Positions 57,349 through 64,000 of a stretch of DNA of 64,000 nt are shown here, piece after piece. The DNA comes from Galbitalea sp036499165 (GTDB taxonomy: Bacteria; Actinomycetota; Actinomycetes; Actinomycetales; Microbacteriaceae): the NCBI GenBank assembly GCA_036499165.1, contig DASYEE010000143.1:1-64000 (forward strand), given 5' to 3'. Each line of letters opens with the position of its first letter. Position 1 is the stretch's first letter. A model generated the notes under the pieces. That model did no database searches. It was not told the origin of the DNA and saw nothing but the letters and a program-made list of their open reading frames with translations. A program made the translations under genes and the position numbers.

Positions 57349-58410
57349 GTGGCAAAGAACAAGCAGCAGCGGCTCGATCCGAACAAAGTCGAAAAGGTCG
57401 AGGTTCCTGCGCGACTCGAACCGAGCGCCCGCATCCCGCAGGAGGCCAGGTCGACGGGGCCCACCCCACCCGGGCGTGGCCGCAACGGCAAAAGCGGACG
57501 GCCGGGTGGTCGCCCGCCGTCGGCTCCCAAGATCAAGAAGGCCGGGGCGCGGGATTGGATCGCGGGTGCGCGGCTTCGCACGCTTCCCCTGTCGATCGCC
57601 CCGGTGATCCTCGGTACGGCCGCAGCTCACGTCACGCTTCAGCCGTGGCTCTGGTTGAACGCCAGCCTCGCGCTGGCTGTCGCGGTATTGCTGCAGATCG
57701 GCGTCAACTACGCCAACGACTACTCGGATGGCGTGCGTGGCACCGACAAGTACCGTCTCGGCCCGTCGCGCCTGACGGGTTCCGGCGCGGCTCGCCCGCG
57801 CACGGTCCTGACCGTTGCGCTCACGTTCTTCGTGCTGGCGGCCGCGGCCGGAGTCGGCCTGACCGTGATCACCGGACAGTACTGGCTGCTCGCCGTCGGC
57901 GCCGCCTGCATCGTCGCCGGGTACTTCTACACGGGCGGCAAGCGCCCTTACGGCTACTACGGCCTCGGTGAGCTCTTCGTCTTCATCTTCTTCGGACTCG
58001 TCGCCACCGCCGGCACGACCTACGTGCAGCTGAAGACCGTGAACTTCGAGAGCTGGCTGAGCGGTGTCGCCGTCGGGTTGATCGCCTGTGCCGTGCTGAT
58101 GGTCAACAACATCCGCGATCGCCCACAGGACAAGCTCGCGGGCAAGCGGACCCTGGCCGTGCTCATCGGCGACCGTGCGTCGCGCGTGGTGTTCGCGGTG
58201 TTCATGCTCCTGCCGTACGTGCTCGTGATCTACTTCGTGATCACCCAGGCCAACGGTTACCTGACCTATTTCGCGCTCCTGCTCACCGCACCATCGGTGC
58301 TGATCGCGCTCACCGCGAAGACGCCGAAGGAGCTGATTCTCGCTCTGCAGCTCGCGAGCCTCAGCGCGTTGGCGTTCTCGCTAATTCTCGGCTTCGCGAT
58401 GGTTGTCTAG
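57349..58410 (+). CDS. menA: 1,4-Dihydroxy-2-naphthoate polyprenyltransferase with basic N-terminal extension
   Basis: A 353-residue UbiA-family prenyltransferase with about nine helices, adding the isoprenoid tail to make demethylmenaquinone. The family begins at about residue 66 (WIAGARLRTLPLSIAPVILG); Asp motifs are in NYANDYSDGVRGTDKYR and NNIRDRPQDKLAGKRTLAV. The first 65 residues are a Lys/Arg/Gly/Pro-rich disordered extension (GRGRNGKSGRPGGRPPS) not found in most MenA. GTG start at 57349; the convergent DUF4229 gene overlaps by 30 bases. Confidence 0.93.
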   Translation: MAKNKQQRLDPNKVEKVEVPARLEPSARIPQEARSTGPTPPGRGRNGKSGRPGGRPPSAPKIKKAGARDWIAGARLRTLPLSIAPVILGTAAAHVTLQPWLWLNASLALAVAVLLQIGVNYANDYSDGVRGTDKYRLGPSRLTGSGAARPRTVLTVALTFFVLAAAAGVGLTVITGQYWLLAVGAACIVAGYFYTGGKRPYGYYGLGELFVFIFFGLVATAGTTYVQLKTVNFESWLSGVAVGLIACAVLMVNNIRDRPQDKLAGKRTLAVLIGDRASRVVFAVFMLLPYVLVIYFVITQANGYLTYFALLLTAPSVLIALTAKTPKELILALQLASLSALAFSLILGFAMVV

Positions 58411-58671
58411 ACGGTCGATCGCCGCGTCTTCGGCAGCGGTATCCTCGTCGTCCGGAATGACTTCGTCGCGGGCGTTGCGCTTGCCGCGGGTCGCCAGTTC
58501 GATCGCCATCTGGTCGCGCACCCTGCGGAAGAAGATGTAGGAGACGGCGAGGCCGGCGATCGCGGCGATGGGCGCCGCGAAGTACCACGGAGTGCTGATG
58601 AGAAGCAGCACCGCGAGGACCACCGCGAAGATCGCGATCCTGATGATCGTGTACTTGATGGTTGCGCGCAC
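58381..58671 (-). CDS. DUF4229-type membrane protein
   Basis: A 96-residue protein: two helices (IAIFAVVLAVLLLISTPWY and FAAPIAAIAGLAVSYIFFRR) followed by an acidic cytosolic tail (DEDTAAEDAAIDR). The family is small actinobacterial membrane proteins of unknown function, usually near men genes. The 3' end overlaps the menA end on the opposite strand by 30 bases. Confidence 0.87.
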   Translation of the reverse strand: MRATIKYTIIRIAIFAVVLAVLLLISTPWYFAAPIAAIAGLAVSYIFFRRVRDQMAIELATRGKRNARDEVIPDDEDTAAEDAAIDRLDNHREAEN

Positions 58672-58725
58672 CGCGCCAGTTTACGGGCTGCTGATTCACG
58701 AAGCCTGCGAGCTTACAATGGCCGA

Positions 58726-59100
58726 ATGCTGAGATTCGACATCGTGATCGTGGTCGCCGCCGCCGCGTTGTTCATCTATGCGCTCGTCGATGTGATCTCG
58801 ATCTACGAATGGCGCATCAAGTCGCTCAACAAGATCAGCTGGGTCTTCATCGTCATCCTGCTCGCCTTCTTCGTCGGGCCGATTCTCTGGCTGACGCTCG
58901 GCAAGGCTCGAAAGTCTGACCCGAACAACCCCGTCCAGAATCACGCCGCGCGCGCGCCGGTAGCGCCGGACGACGACCCGGCGTTCCTGCACAACGCCGG
59001 TCGCTACGAAGCGCAGGAGGAGCGCATCCGCAGGCTCGAGGCAGAGCTGAAGGCGCTCAACGACGAGGATCCAGGCAGCACCCCGAAATCCGAGAAGTAA
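58726..59100 (+). CDS. PLD nuclease N-terminal domain (PLDc_N) membrane protein
   Basis: A 124-residue protein with two helices. IVVAAAALFIYALVDVISIY, EWRIKSLNKISWVFIVILLA and FFVGPILWLTLGKARKS match the short PLDc_N domain that precedes cardiolipin synthases, but here it stands alone. The C-terminal half is a charged helix (RYEAQEERIRRLEAELKALN), possibly a coiled coil. It ends 65 bases before the menD start. Confidence 0.9.
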   Translation: MLRFDIVIVVAAAALFIYALVDVISIYEWRIKSLNKISWVFIVILLAFFVGPILWLTLGKARKSDPNNPVQNHAARAPVAPDDDPAFLHNAGRYEAQEERIRRLEAELKALNDEDPGSTPKSEK

Positions 59101-59165
59101 TTTCTCGAACGCCTCCACGAAACGAGATTCACCTGAGCCACCAGTCGCCTGCCACCGCCTTCGCC

Positions 59166-60782
59166 GTGGCGCTGCTTGATGAGTTTGCCCGCCTGGGCCT
59201 TCGCGACATCGTCGTGAGCCCCGGCTCGCGCTCGCAAGCGCTCGCTCTTGCCGCAGCGGAGTACGAGCGGGCGGGCCTGCTGCGACTGCGCGTGCGAATC
59301 GACGAACGGGTCGGCGGCTTTCTCGCCCTCGGCCTCGCGGTCGAGACGGGCCTGCCGGTCGTCGTCGTCATGACGTCAGGGACCGCGGTTGCGAACCTGC
59401 ATCCTGCCGTGCTCGAAGCTCATCACTCAGGTGTACCGCTCATCATCGTGAGCTCGGATCGCCCGGCAGAACTCCGGGGGATCGGCTCGAACCAGACGAC
59501 TGTGCAGGAGGGGATCTTCGGCGCGGCGATTACGTGGAGCCGCGACATCCCCGCGCCCCGCGGCGAAGCCCGCGAAACGGATGTCGCGACCGCGCTCGCA
59601 CGCTCGGCCTGGGCGGCAGCGGGTGGCGGTCGCCCCCAGCCTGTGCACCTCAACATCGCCTTCACGGAACCCTTGTCGAGCCCGGCAGAGCTACCGGAGT
59701 CTGATGTCGACTGGAGCGCAGAGTCCGACCAGCCGATCGAACCCGCTGCGCTGCGCATCCAGCCCTCACCCGGGACAGTCGTGATCGCTGGCGCTGGCGC
59801 TGGCGCTCGCGCCGAGGAGGTCGCCCGCCAGCTGGGCGCACCACTGCTCGCCGAGGTCGCGAGCGGCGCACGCTTCGGTCCGAACCTCGTCGTCGCGTAC
59901 CGCGAACTGCTCGACACGGCCAACTTCGGCGACCGGGTCGAGCGCGCGGTCGTCTTCGGGCATCCGACGCTCACCCGCCAGGTTCCCGCGCTGATCCAGC
60001 GCGACGGGGTCGACACGATTGTCGTGCGCTCGCACTCGGCCGAGGACTACAACCCCGGCCACCGGGTCGCGACCTTCGCCGACGCGGTGGATGTCGAGGG
60101 CGCGGCCGACGAGTCGCCCGCCGCGCGCTCGTGGCTGGGTCGCTGGGTGACCACATCCCGCGGCATCCTCGAACCCCCCGCCGAGCCGACCGCCGCCGAA
60201 CTCGGCAACGCGGAATTCGCGCGACGTGAGCTCGCCGCCATTCGCAAACCCGTCGACCGCAGGATGCTCGTGGAGGCCGTCTGGCGTGCCACCTGGCCGC
60301 ACGACCGCCTGATTCTCGGCGCGTCGAGGCTGATTCGTGAGGCAGACGACTGGGTTCAGGGCAAGAAGATCAGCGTGCACGCCAACCGCGGCCTGGCCGG
60401 CATCGATGGCACGATCGCGACATCGATCGGCATCGGGCTCGGCAGCGAGACCGACGGCACCACCCGCGTACTCCTCGGCGACCTGGCCGCGCTGCACGAC
60501 GCGGGCGCGATGCTCTTCGGCGTGGGGGAGCCGCGGCCGCGCATCCAGGTGATCGTCGGCAACGACGGCGGCGGAACCATCTTCGACGGCCTCGAGGTGG
60601 CAGCAACCGCTCCTCAGGATGCGATCGATCGGGTCCTCCTGACGCCCCAGTCCGTCGACTTCGCGGCGCTCGCGGCCGCATACGGCTGGGCCCACCTGCG
60701 CGCCACCAACCGCGGCGAACTCGACCAGGCGCTGACGGCATCCACCGGTCCAACCCTGATCGAGGTCCCCCTCCCACGCTAG
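59166..60782 (+). CDS. menD: SEPHCHC synthase (MenD)
   Basis: A 538-residue thiamine-diphosphate enzyme joining isochorismate and 2-oxoglutarate in menaquinone synthesis. Conserved segments: LRDIVVSPGSRSQALALAAA, VVMTSGTAVANLHPAVLEAH, and the TPP/Mg segment GDLAALHDAGAML with NDGGGTIFDGLE. The GTG at 59166 is given as start, but the in-frame sequence just upstream (SHQSPATAFA) matches the N-terminal (N/S)P(S/A)TAFA pattern of MenD. The true start may therefore be a CTG at 59133 or ATT at 59127. No ribosome site precedes the GTG. Confidence 0.94.
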   Translation: MALLDEFARLGLRDIVVSPGSRSQALALAAAEYERAGLLRLRVRIDERVGGFLALGLAVETGLPVVVVMTSGTAVANLHPAVLEAHHSGVPLIIVSSDRPAELRGIGSNQTTVQEGIFGAAITWSRDIPAPRGEARETDVATALARSAWAAAGGGRPQPVHLNIAFTEPLSSPAELPESDVDWSAESDQPIEPAALRIQPSPGTVVIAGAGAGARAEEVARQLGAPLLAEVASGARFGPNLVVAYRELLDTANFGDRVERAVVFGHPTLTRQVPALIQRDGVDTIVVRSHSAEDYNPGHRVATFADAVDVEGAADESPAARSWLGRWVTTSRGILEPPAEPTAAELGNAEFARRELAAIRKPVDRRMLVEAVWRATWPHDRLILGASRLIREADDWVQGKKISVHANRGLAGIDGTIATSIGIGLGSETDGTTRVLLGDLAALHDAGAMLFGVGEPRPRIQVIVGNDGGGTIFDGLEVAATAPQDAIDRVLLTPQSVDFAALAAAYGWAHLRATNRGELDQALTASTGPTLIEVPLPR

Positions 60783-60821
60783 TTTTCCTCTCGGGTGAAG
60801 GGGCGGCGGTAGCGTGTGGGG

Positions 60822-61652
60822 ATGAGCATCGAGGAGAGGCTGCGCGCGAGCGCGGAGACTGAGCTGGCGGCGATTGATCCGGGGTCGACGCCGGGGTTCA
60901 AGGGTGGTAAATCCGACTCGGTCAAGGTGCTCGCGAAGGGGATCGCCGCGATCGGCGACCACCAGGAGCGCCTCTTCGCCGAGAGTCTCACGGGCGGCAC
61001 CCGCCGCGTACTGCTCGTGCTTCAGGGCATGGACACGAGCGGCAAGGGCGGCACCGTGGAGCACGTCCTCGCCGGGGTCGACCCGCACGGGCTGAAGATC
61101 CACGCGTTCAAGGTGCCGACGCCCGAGGAGAAGGCCCACGACTTCCTGTGGCGGGTTCGCCCCCAGCTGCCGCCGCCGGGGTTCCTTGGCGTCTTCGACC
61201 GCTCACACTACGAGGATGTCCTGGTCGAGAAGGTGCACGCGCTGGCGGCACCCGGGGTGATCGAGTCTCGCTACGGCACCATCGTCGACTTCGAGGCCGA
61301 CCTCGTCACAACGGGGACGACCGTCATCAAGGTCATGCTGCACCTGAGCTTCGGCGAGCAGAAGCAGCGCTTGCTCGCGCGGCTCGATGACCCGACGAAG
61401 CAGTGGAAGTTCAATCCGGGTGACGTCGACGAGCGCGGCTTCTGGGATCAGTACCAGGACGCGTATGAGATCGCGATTCGTCGCACGACCACCGACGGCG
61501 CGCCGTGGTACGTGGTGCCAGCAGACCACAAGTGGTACTCCCGACTGGCCGTGCAGGACATCCTGCTCACCCACCTGAGGTCGCTGAACGCCGAGTGGCC
61601 GAAGCCGACCTACGACGTCGCGACCCAGCGCGCGAGGGTGGTCGACAGCTAG
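60822..61652 (+). CDS. ppk2: Polyphosphate kinase 2 family protein
   Basis: A 276-residue PPK2, transferring phosphate between polyphosphate and nucleoside mono- or diphosphates. The P-loop-like Walker A is LQGMDTSGKGGTVEHVLAG, the lid/Walker B segment GVFDRSHYEDVLVEKVHAL, and the C-terminus YVVPADHKWYSRLAVQDIL fits the family. ATG at 60822 is used; a GTG two codons earlier is possible. The end overlaps the convergent TetR gene by 4 bases. Confidence 0.93.
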   Translation: MSIEERLRASAETELAAIDPGSTPGFKGGKSDSVKVLAKGIAAIGDHQERLFAESLTGGTRRVLLVLQGMDTSGKGGTVEHVLAGVDPHGLKIHAFKVPTPEEKAHDFLWRVRPQLPPPGFLGVFDRSHYEDVLVEKVHALAAPGVIESRYGTIVDFEADLVTTGTTVIKVMLHLSFGEQKQRLLARLDDPTKQWKFNPGDVDERGFWDQYQDAYEIAIRRTTTDGAPWYVVPADHKWYSRLAVQDILLTHLRSLNAEWPKPTYDVATQRARVVDS

Positions 61653-62287
61653 CGCGGAGCGTATGCCCTGAGAAACGCCCGCACGCCGTCGAGCACAGAC
61701 TGGCGGGCCGCAGCCTCGTCCAGCGGCTGGCTGGACTTCGCGCCATTGGTGACGCCGAGGAATGCGAGGGCGACAAAGTGGTCGGCGGCCAGCCTGGGGT
61801 TCGGAACCTCGAGCAGGCCGCGCCGACCGAACTCGACGAAGCGCTCGGCGATCGCGTCCTCTGGCGCTGTGTCGAACCAGTCATCGATGGTCGCGCCCGG
61901 CAGCTGCTGCACCTCTTTCGTGACCAGCTGGATGAGCGTGGCGTAGTCGGATGACCCCATGGTCGACGACACGATGCGAGTGGAGAAGGAGACCAGGGCA
62001 TCCTCCAGGTCGTCGAACTCGGTGAGGTCGTCGTCGATCGCCGCTCGAATGGCGGCCATGAGTGACTCGCCGAGGCCGTCGATCACGGCAATGAGAAGGG
62101 CCTGCTTGTCGCCGAAGTAGTCGTAGACCGTGCGCTTGGAGACGCCGGCGCGGGCCGAGATCGCATCGACGCTGGTGCGGTCGAACCCCTCGATGCGGAA
62201 CAGGTCGCGCGCTGCGGCGAGGATGTCCGCCCGCTTTGCAGCGGATCCCTCGCGCAGGATCTTGCCCCCGGCTTCAATCGCCATCAT
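61649..62287 (-). CDS. TetR family transcriptional regulator
   Basis: A 212-residue repressor. The HTH segment reads AKRADILAAARDLFRIEGFD, then VDAISARAGVSKRTVYDYFG. The ligand domain has an AefR/TetR_C_7-like tail. It is divergent from the MFS exporter at 62352 with 64 bases between and a 20-base palindrome there, so it most likely represses that pump. Confidence 0.93.
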   Translation of the reverse strand: MMAIEAGGKILREGSAAKRADILAAARDLFRIEGFDRTSVDAISARAGVSKRTVYDYFGDKQALLIAVIDGLGESLMAAIRAAIDDDLTEFDDLEDALVSFSTRIVSSTMGSSDYATLIQLVTKEVQQLPGATIDDWFDTAPEDAIAERFVEFGRRGLLEVPNPRLAADHFVALAFLGVTNGAKSSQPLDEAAARQSVLDGVRAFLRAYAPR

Positions 62288-62323
62288 GCCTCCAATCCGA
62301 AATCTTACTCCTGGGTGTACTTA

Positions 62324-62343
62324 ACTACACTGCACGGTGTAGT
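62324..62343. promoter_or_regulatory. TetR operator before the MFS gene
   Basis: ACTACACTGCACGGTGTAGT: perfect 7-base arms (ACTACAC, GTGTAGT) around a 6-base spacer. It ends 8 bases before the MFS start and 37 bases from the TetR start, placed to control both. Confidence 0.65.
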
Positions 62344-62351
62344 GTGCCACC

Positions 62352-63818
62352 ATGACCTCGACCTCTCCGGCGCACGCTGCGCCAGAACTCCTCCCAGACC
62401 GGCGTCTCACCCTGCTGAGCGTTGTCCTGCTCCTCGGTGCGATCGCATCCATCCTCGACACGACGATCGTCAATGTTGCCCTCGACCACCTGCACATCGT
62501 GTTCCACGCGACGGTCGCAGACACCCAGTGGGTATCGACCGGATACCTGCTGGCGCTCGCCGGCGTGATCCCACTGACGGGCTGGGCATCCGAGCGATTC
62601 GGCTCACAACAGGTCTGGTTCGCCGCGGTCCTGGTCTTCCTCATGGGGTCGGTGTTGTGTGGGTTTGCGTGGAACCTGCCCAGCCTGATCGGCTTCCGGG
62701 TGCTCCAGGGGCTCGGCGGCGGCATGATCCTGCCGGTCACGATTTCGATTCTCACGCAGGCCGCCGGCCCGGCCCGGCTCTCCCGGGCGATGGCCGCGAT
62801 TGCGCTGCCGGGGCAACTCGGGCCCATCCTCGGTCCGGTCATCGGCGGCGCCATCGTCGATTCGATCAACTGGAACTGGCTGTTCTTCGTCAACGTGCCG
62901 ATCTGCCTTGCGGCCCTCGTGCTCGCGTCGAAGCTGTTGCCGTCATCCGCGCACGATCGCACCAAGCGCCTGGATGTCGCCGGGTTCGCCCTGCTCACGC
63001 CTGGGCTTGTCGGCATCGCGTACGGCATCAGCCAGGCGGTCGGCGTGGACGGGTTCGGGGCGCTCCGCGCATGGCTCCCACTCGCCGTCGGCGCCATCCT
63101 GGTCGCGGGGTTCGTGATCTACTCGCTGCGTACCCGACGCGTGCCGCTGCTCGATGTGCGCCTCTTTGCCAACCGGAGCTTCGGGCTCGCTGGCGCAATC
63201 ACCTTCGTCGGCGGCTTCTCGATGTTCGCGGTCACCTTCCTGCTGCCGCTGTTCTACCAGGTGGTTCGGGGCGACTCCGCGCTCGTCACGGGGCTCCTGC
63301 TCATCCCGCAGGGCGTTGGCACGGTGACGTTCATCCTGCTGCAGCAGAGGCTGCTGAAGCACTTCAGCGCGCGCACCCTGATCATCGCCGGCCTCGTCGT
63401 CACGACCCTCGCCAGCATCCCGTTCCTGTTCGCGGCACCGACCGGCGGGGATGTGCTGCTGCTTGCTGCGCAGTACCTGAGGGGCTTCGGTTCAGGCATG
63501 AGTCTCATCCCGATGTCCGTGATCGCGTTCGGCAGCATGGCTCGATCGGATGTGCCGCGGGGGAGTGCCGCATTCAGCGTCGTCCAGCGAGTCGGTGCGC
63601 CGTTCGGTGTGACGGTGATCGCGGTGCTGCTGGAGAGCATCGGCGCGCACGCGACGACCGGGGCCGCTGTCGCGAGCGCATTCGACGCGACGTTCGGCTG
63701 GGTGCTCGTCTTCAGTGCGGTGCCGCTCGCGCTGGCACTGCTCCTGCCGCGCGCAAAGAGGGCCGCCGCCGCCCCCGTCCCGACCGCCGAGCCCGCCGAG
63801 CCCGTGATCGTCGACTGA
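62352..63818 (+). CDS. MFS efflux transporter, DHA2 type (EmrB/QacA)
   Basis: A 488-residue exporter with about 14 helices. GAIASILDTTIVNVALDHLH is the D1 motif, and LTGWASERFGSQQVWFAAV is a variant motif A (ASERFG rather than the usual DRxGRR). ALPGQLGPILGPVIGGAIVD is motif C. A proton-driven drug exporter, likely controlled by the divergent TetR. It is probably the last complete gene of the window. Confidence 0.93.
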   Translation: MTSTSPAHAAPELLPDRRLTLLSVVLLLGAIASILDTTIVNVALDHLHIVFHATVADTQWVSTGYLLALAGVIPLTGWASERFGSQQVWFAAVLVFLMGSVLCGFAWNLPSLIGFRVLQGLGGGMILPVTISILTQAAGPARLSRAMAAIALPGQLGPILGPVIGGAIVDSINWNWLFFVNVPICLAALVLASKLLPSSAHDRTKRLDVAGFALLTPGLVGIAYGISQAVGVDGFGALRAWLPLAVGAILVAGFVIYSLRTRRVPLLDVRLFANRSFGLAGAITFVGGFSMFAVTFLLPLFYQVVRGDSALVTGLLLIPQGVGTVTFILLQQRLLKHFSARTLIIAGLVVTTLASIPFLFAAPTGGDVLLLAAQYLRGFGSGMSLIPMSVIAFGSMARSDVPRGSAAFSVVQRVGAPFGVTVIAVLLESIGAHATTGAAVASAFDATFGWVLVFSAVPLALALLLPRAKRAAAAPVPTAEPAEPVIVD

Positions 63819-63851
63819 TTGCGCAGATGGTCTCGCCCGCATCCTTCCCGC

Positions 63852-63930
63852 CGCAAAGTCGGAGATCCTGACAACACGCCGCGACGCGACTTCGGTCGCC
63901 CGGCGTGTCAGCGGGATTACCGACTTTGCG
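63852..63930. repeat. 79-nt AAAGTCGG/CCGACTTT palindromic element, copy 2
   Basis: Begins CGCAAAGTCGGAGATCC and ends GGGATTACCGACTTTGCG; inner ACACGCCG/CGGCGTGT arms pair. Same length as the copy at 47150-47228 and alignable throughout. It lies between the MFS gene end and the last codons of a minus-strand gene. Confidence 0.78.
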
Positions 63931-63974
63931 TCGTGGGTACGGGGTCAGCCGGGCGAGGGGCTCAGGCGAGGGGC

Positions 63975-64000
63975 TCAGCCAGCGAACGCGTCGATGATGG
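63975..64000 (-). CDS. Possible 3' end of a minus-strand gene (cut by window edge)
   Basis: A TGA stop at 63975-63977 follows, on the minus strand, codons for IIDAFAG. This could be the C-terminus of a gene whose main part lies beyond 64000. Only seven codons are visible and nothing can be said on the product. The placement after a palindromic element is what one expects for convergent gene ends. Confidence 0.3.

Noticed and set aside
62315..63871. 518-codon plus-strand open reading
   Set aside because: Frame-shifted shadow of the MFS transporter, Arg/Pro-rich, no membrane helices.

Overview
The window is GC-rich, with strong G/C third-position preference, frequent GTG and TTG starts and many 4-bp ATGA overlaps between genes. 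Gene content (BldC-type HTH protein, a 32-residue bS22-type ribosomal protein, HAD-IB phosphatase, menaquinone genes, Res/Ccs cytochrome c system) points to an actinobacterium. The dispersed CTACTCGACC / GGTCTCGATAACG repeats and the abundant ggatg words suggest the family Microbacteriaceae; the genus cannot be fixed from sequence alone.

Region 1 (1-24.7 kb) is a catabolic island. It starts with a truncated Gfo/Idh/MocA oxidoreductase, a LacI repressor, a GntR/UTRA regulator and a zinc-type alcohol dehydrogenase. A long plus-strand run follows: Gfo/Idh, ThuA-like protein, complete Dpp/Opp-type ABC transporter (permease, permease-ATPase fusion, ATPase, lipoprotein receptor), second ThuA-like protein, TIM-barrel isomerase, SDR epimerase, second GntR (paralogue of the first), Gfo/Idh, copper amine oxidase with a His-rich tail, second TIM-barrel isomerase, Gfo/Idh, SIS-domain protein, succinate-semialdehyde-type dehydrogenase, a membrane protein and an APC permease. 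Several Gfo/Idh oxidoreductases with two ThuA and two TIM-barrel proteins resemble oxidative (3-keto) glycoside pathways. The amine oxidase, SIS protein and aldehyde dehydrogenase suggest the substrate carries an amino group. This is my best candidate for an undescribed pathway.

Region 2 (24.8-41.9 kb) is mixed: a secreted Ser/Gly/Asn-rich protein with a structured leader, pseudouridine catabolism (psuG and a PfkB kinase), photolyase, a MarR regulator, a LysM lipoprotein, a hydrolase, K+ and ClC channels, a winged-helix regulator, upp, tadA, a cation diffusion facilitator, proC and a TetR/MFS pair. Repeats mark the convergent gene ends here, including a 161-bp triplication and copies that supply stop codons.

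Region 3 (41.9-64 kb) is conserved actinobacterial core: SRAP protein, bldC-like, bS22, HAD-IB phosphatase, glutaredoxin, an archaeal-type AspRS, the ResA-CcdA-ResB-CcsB cytochrome c assembly operon, and menaquinone biosynthesis (menC on the minus strand; menB, menE, menA and menD on the plus strand). A PPK2, a TetR/MFS efflux pair and a terminal repeat follow. The gene content and order recall the proC to menD interval of Mycobacterium. No tRNA, rRNA, insertion sequence, prophage or CRISPR array was seen.
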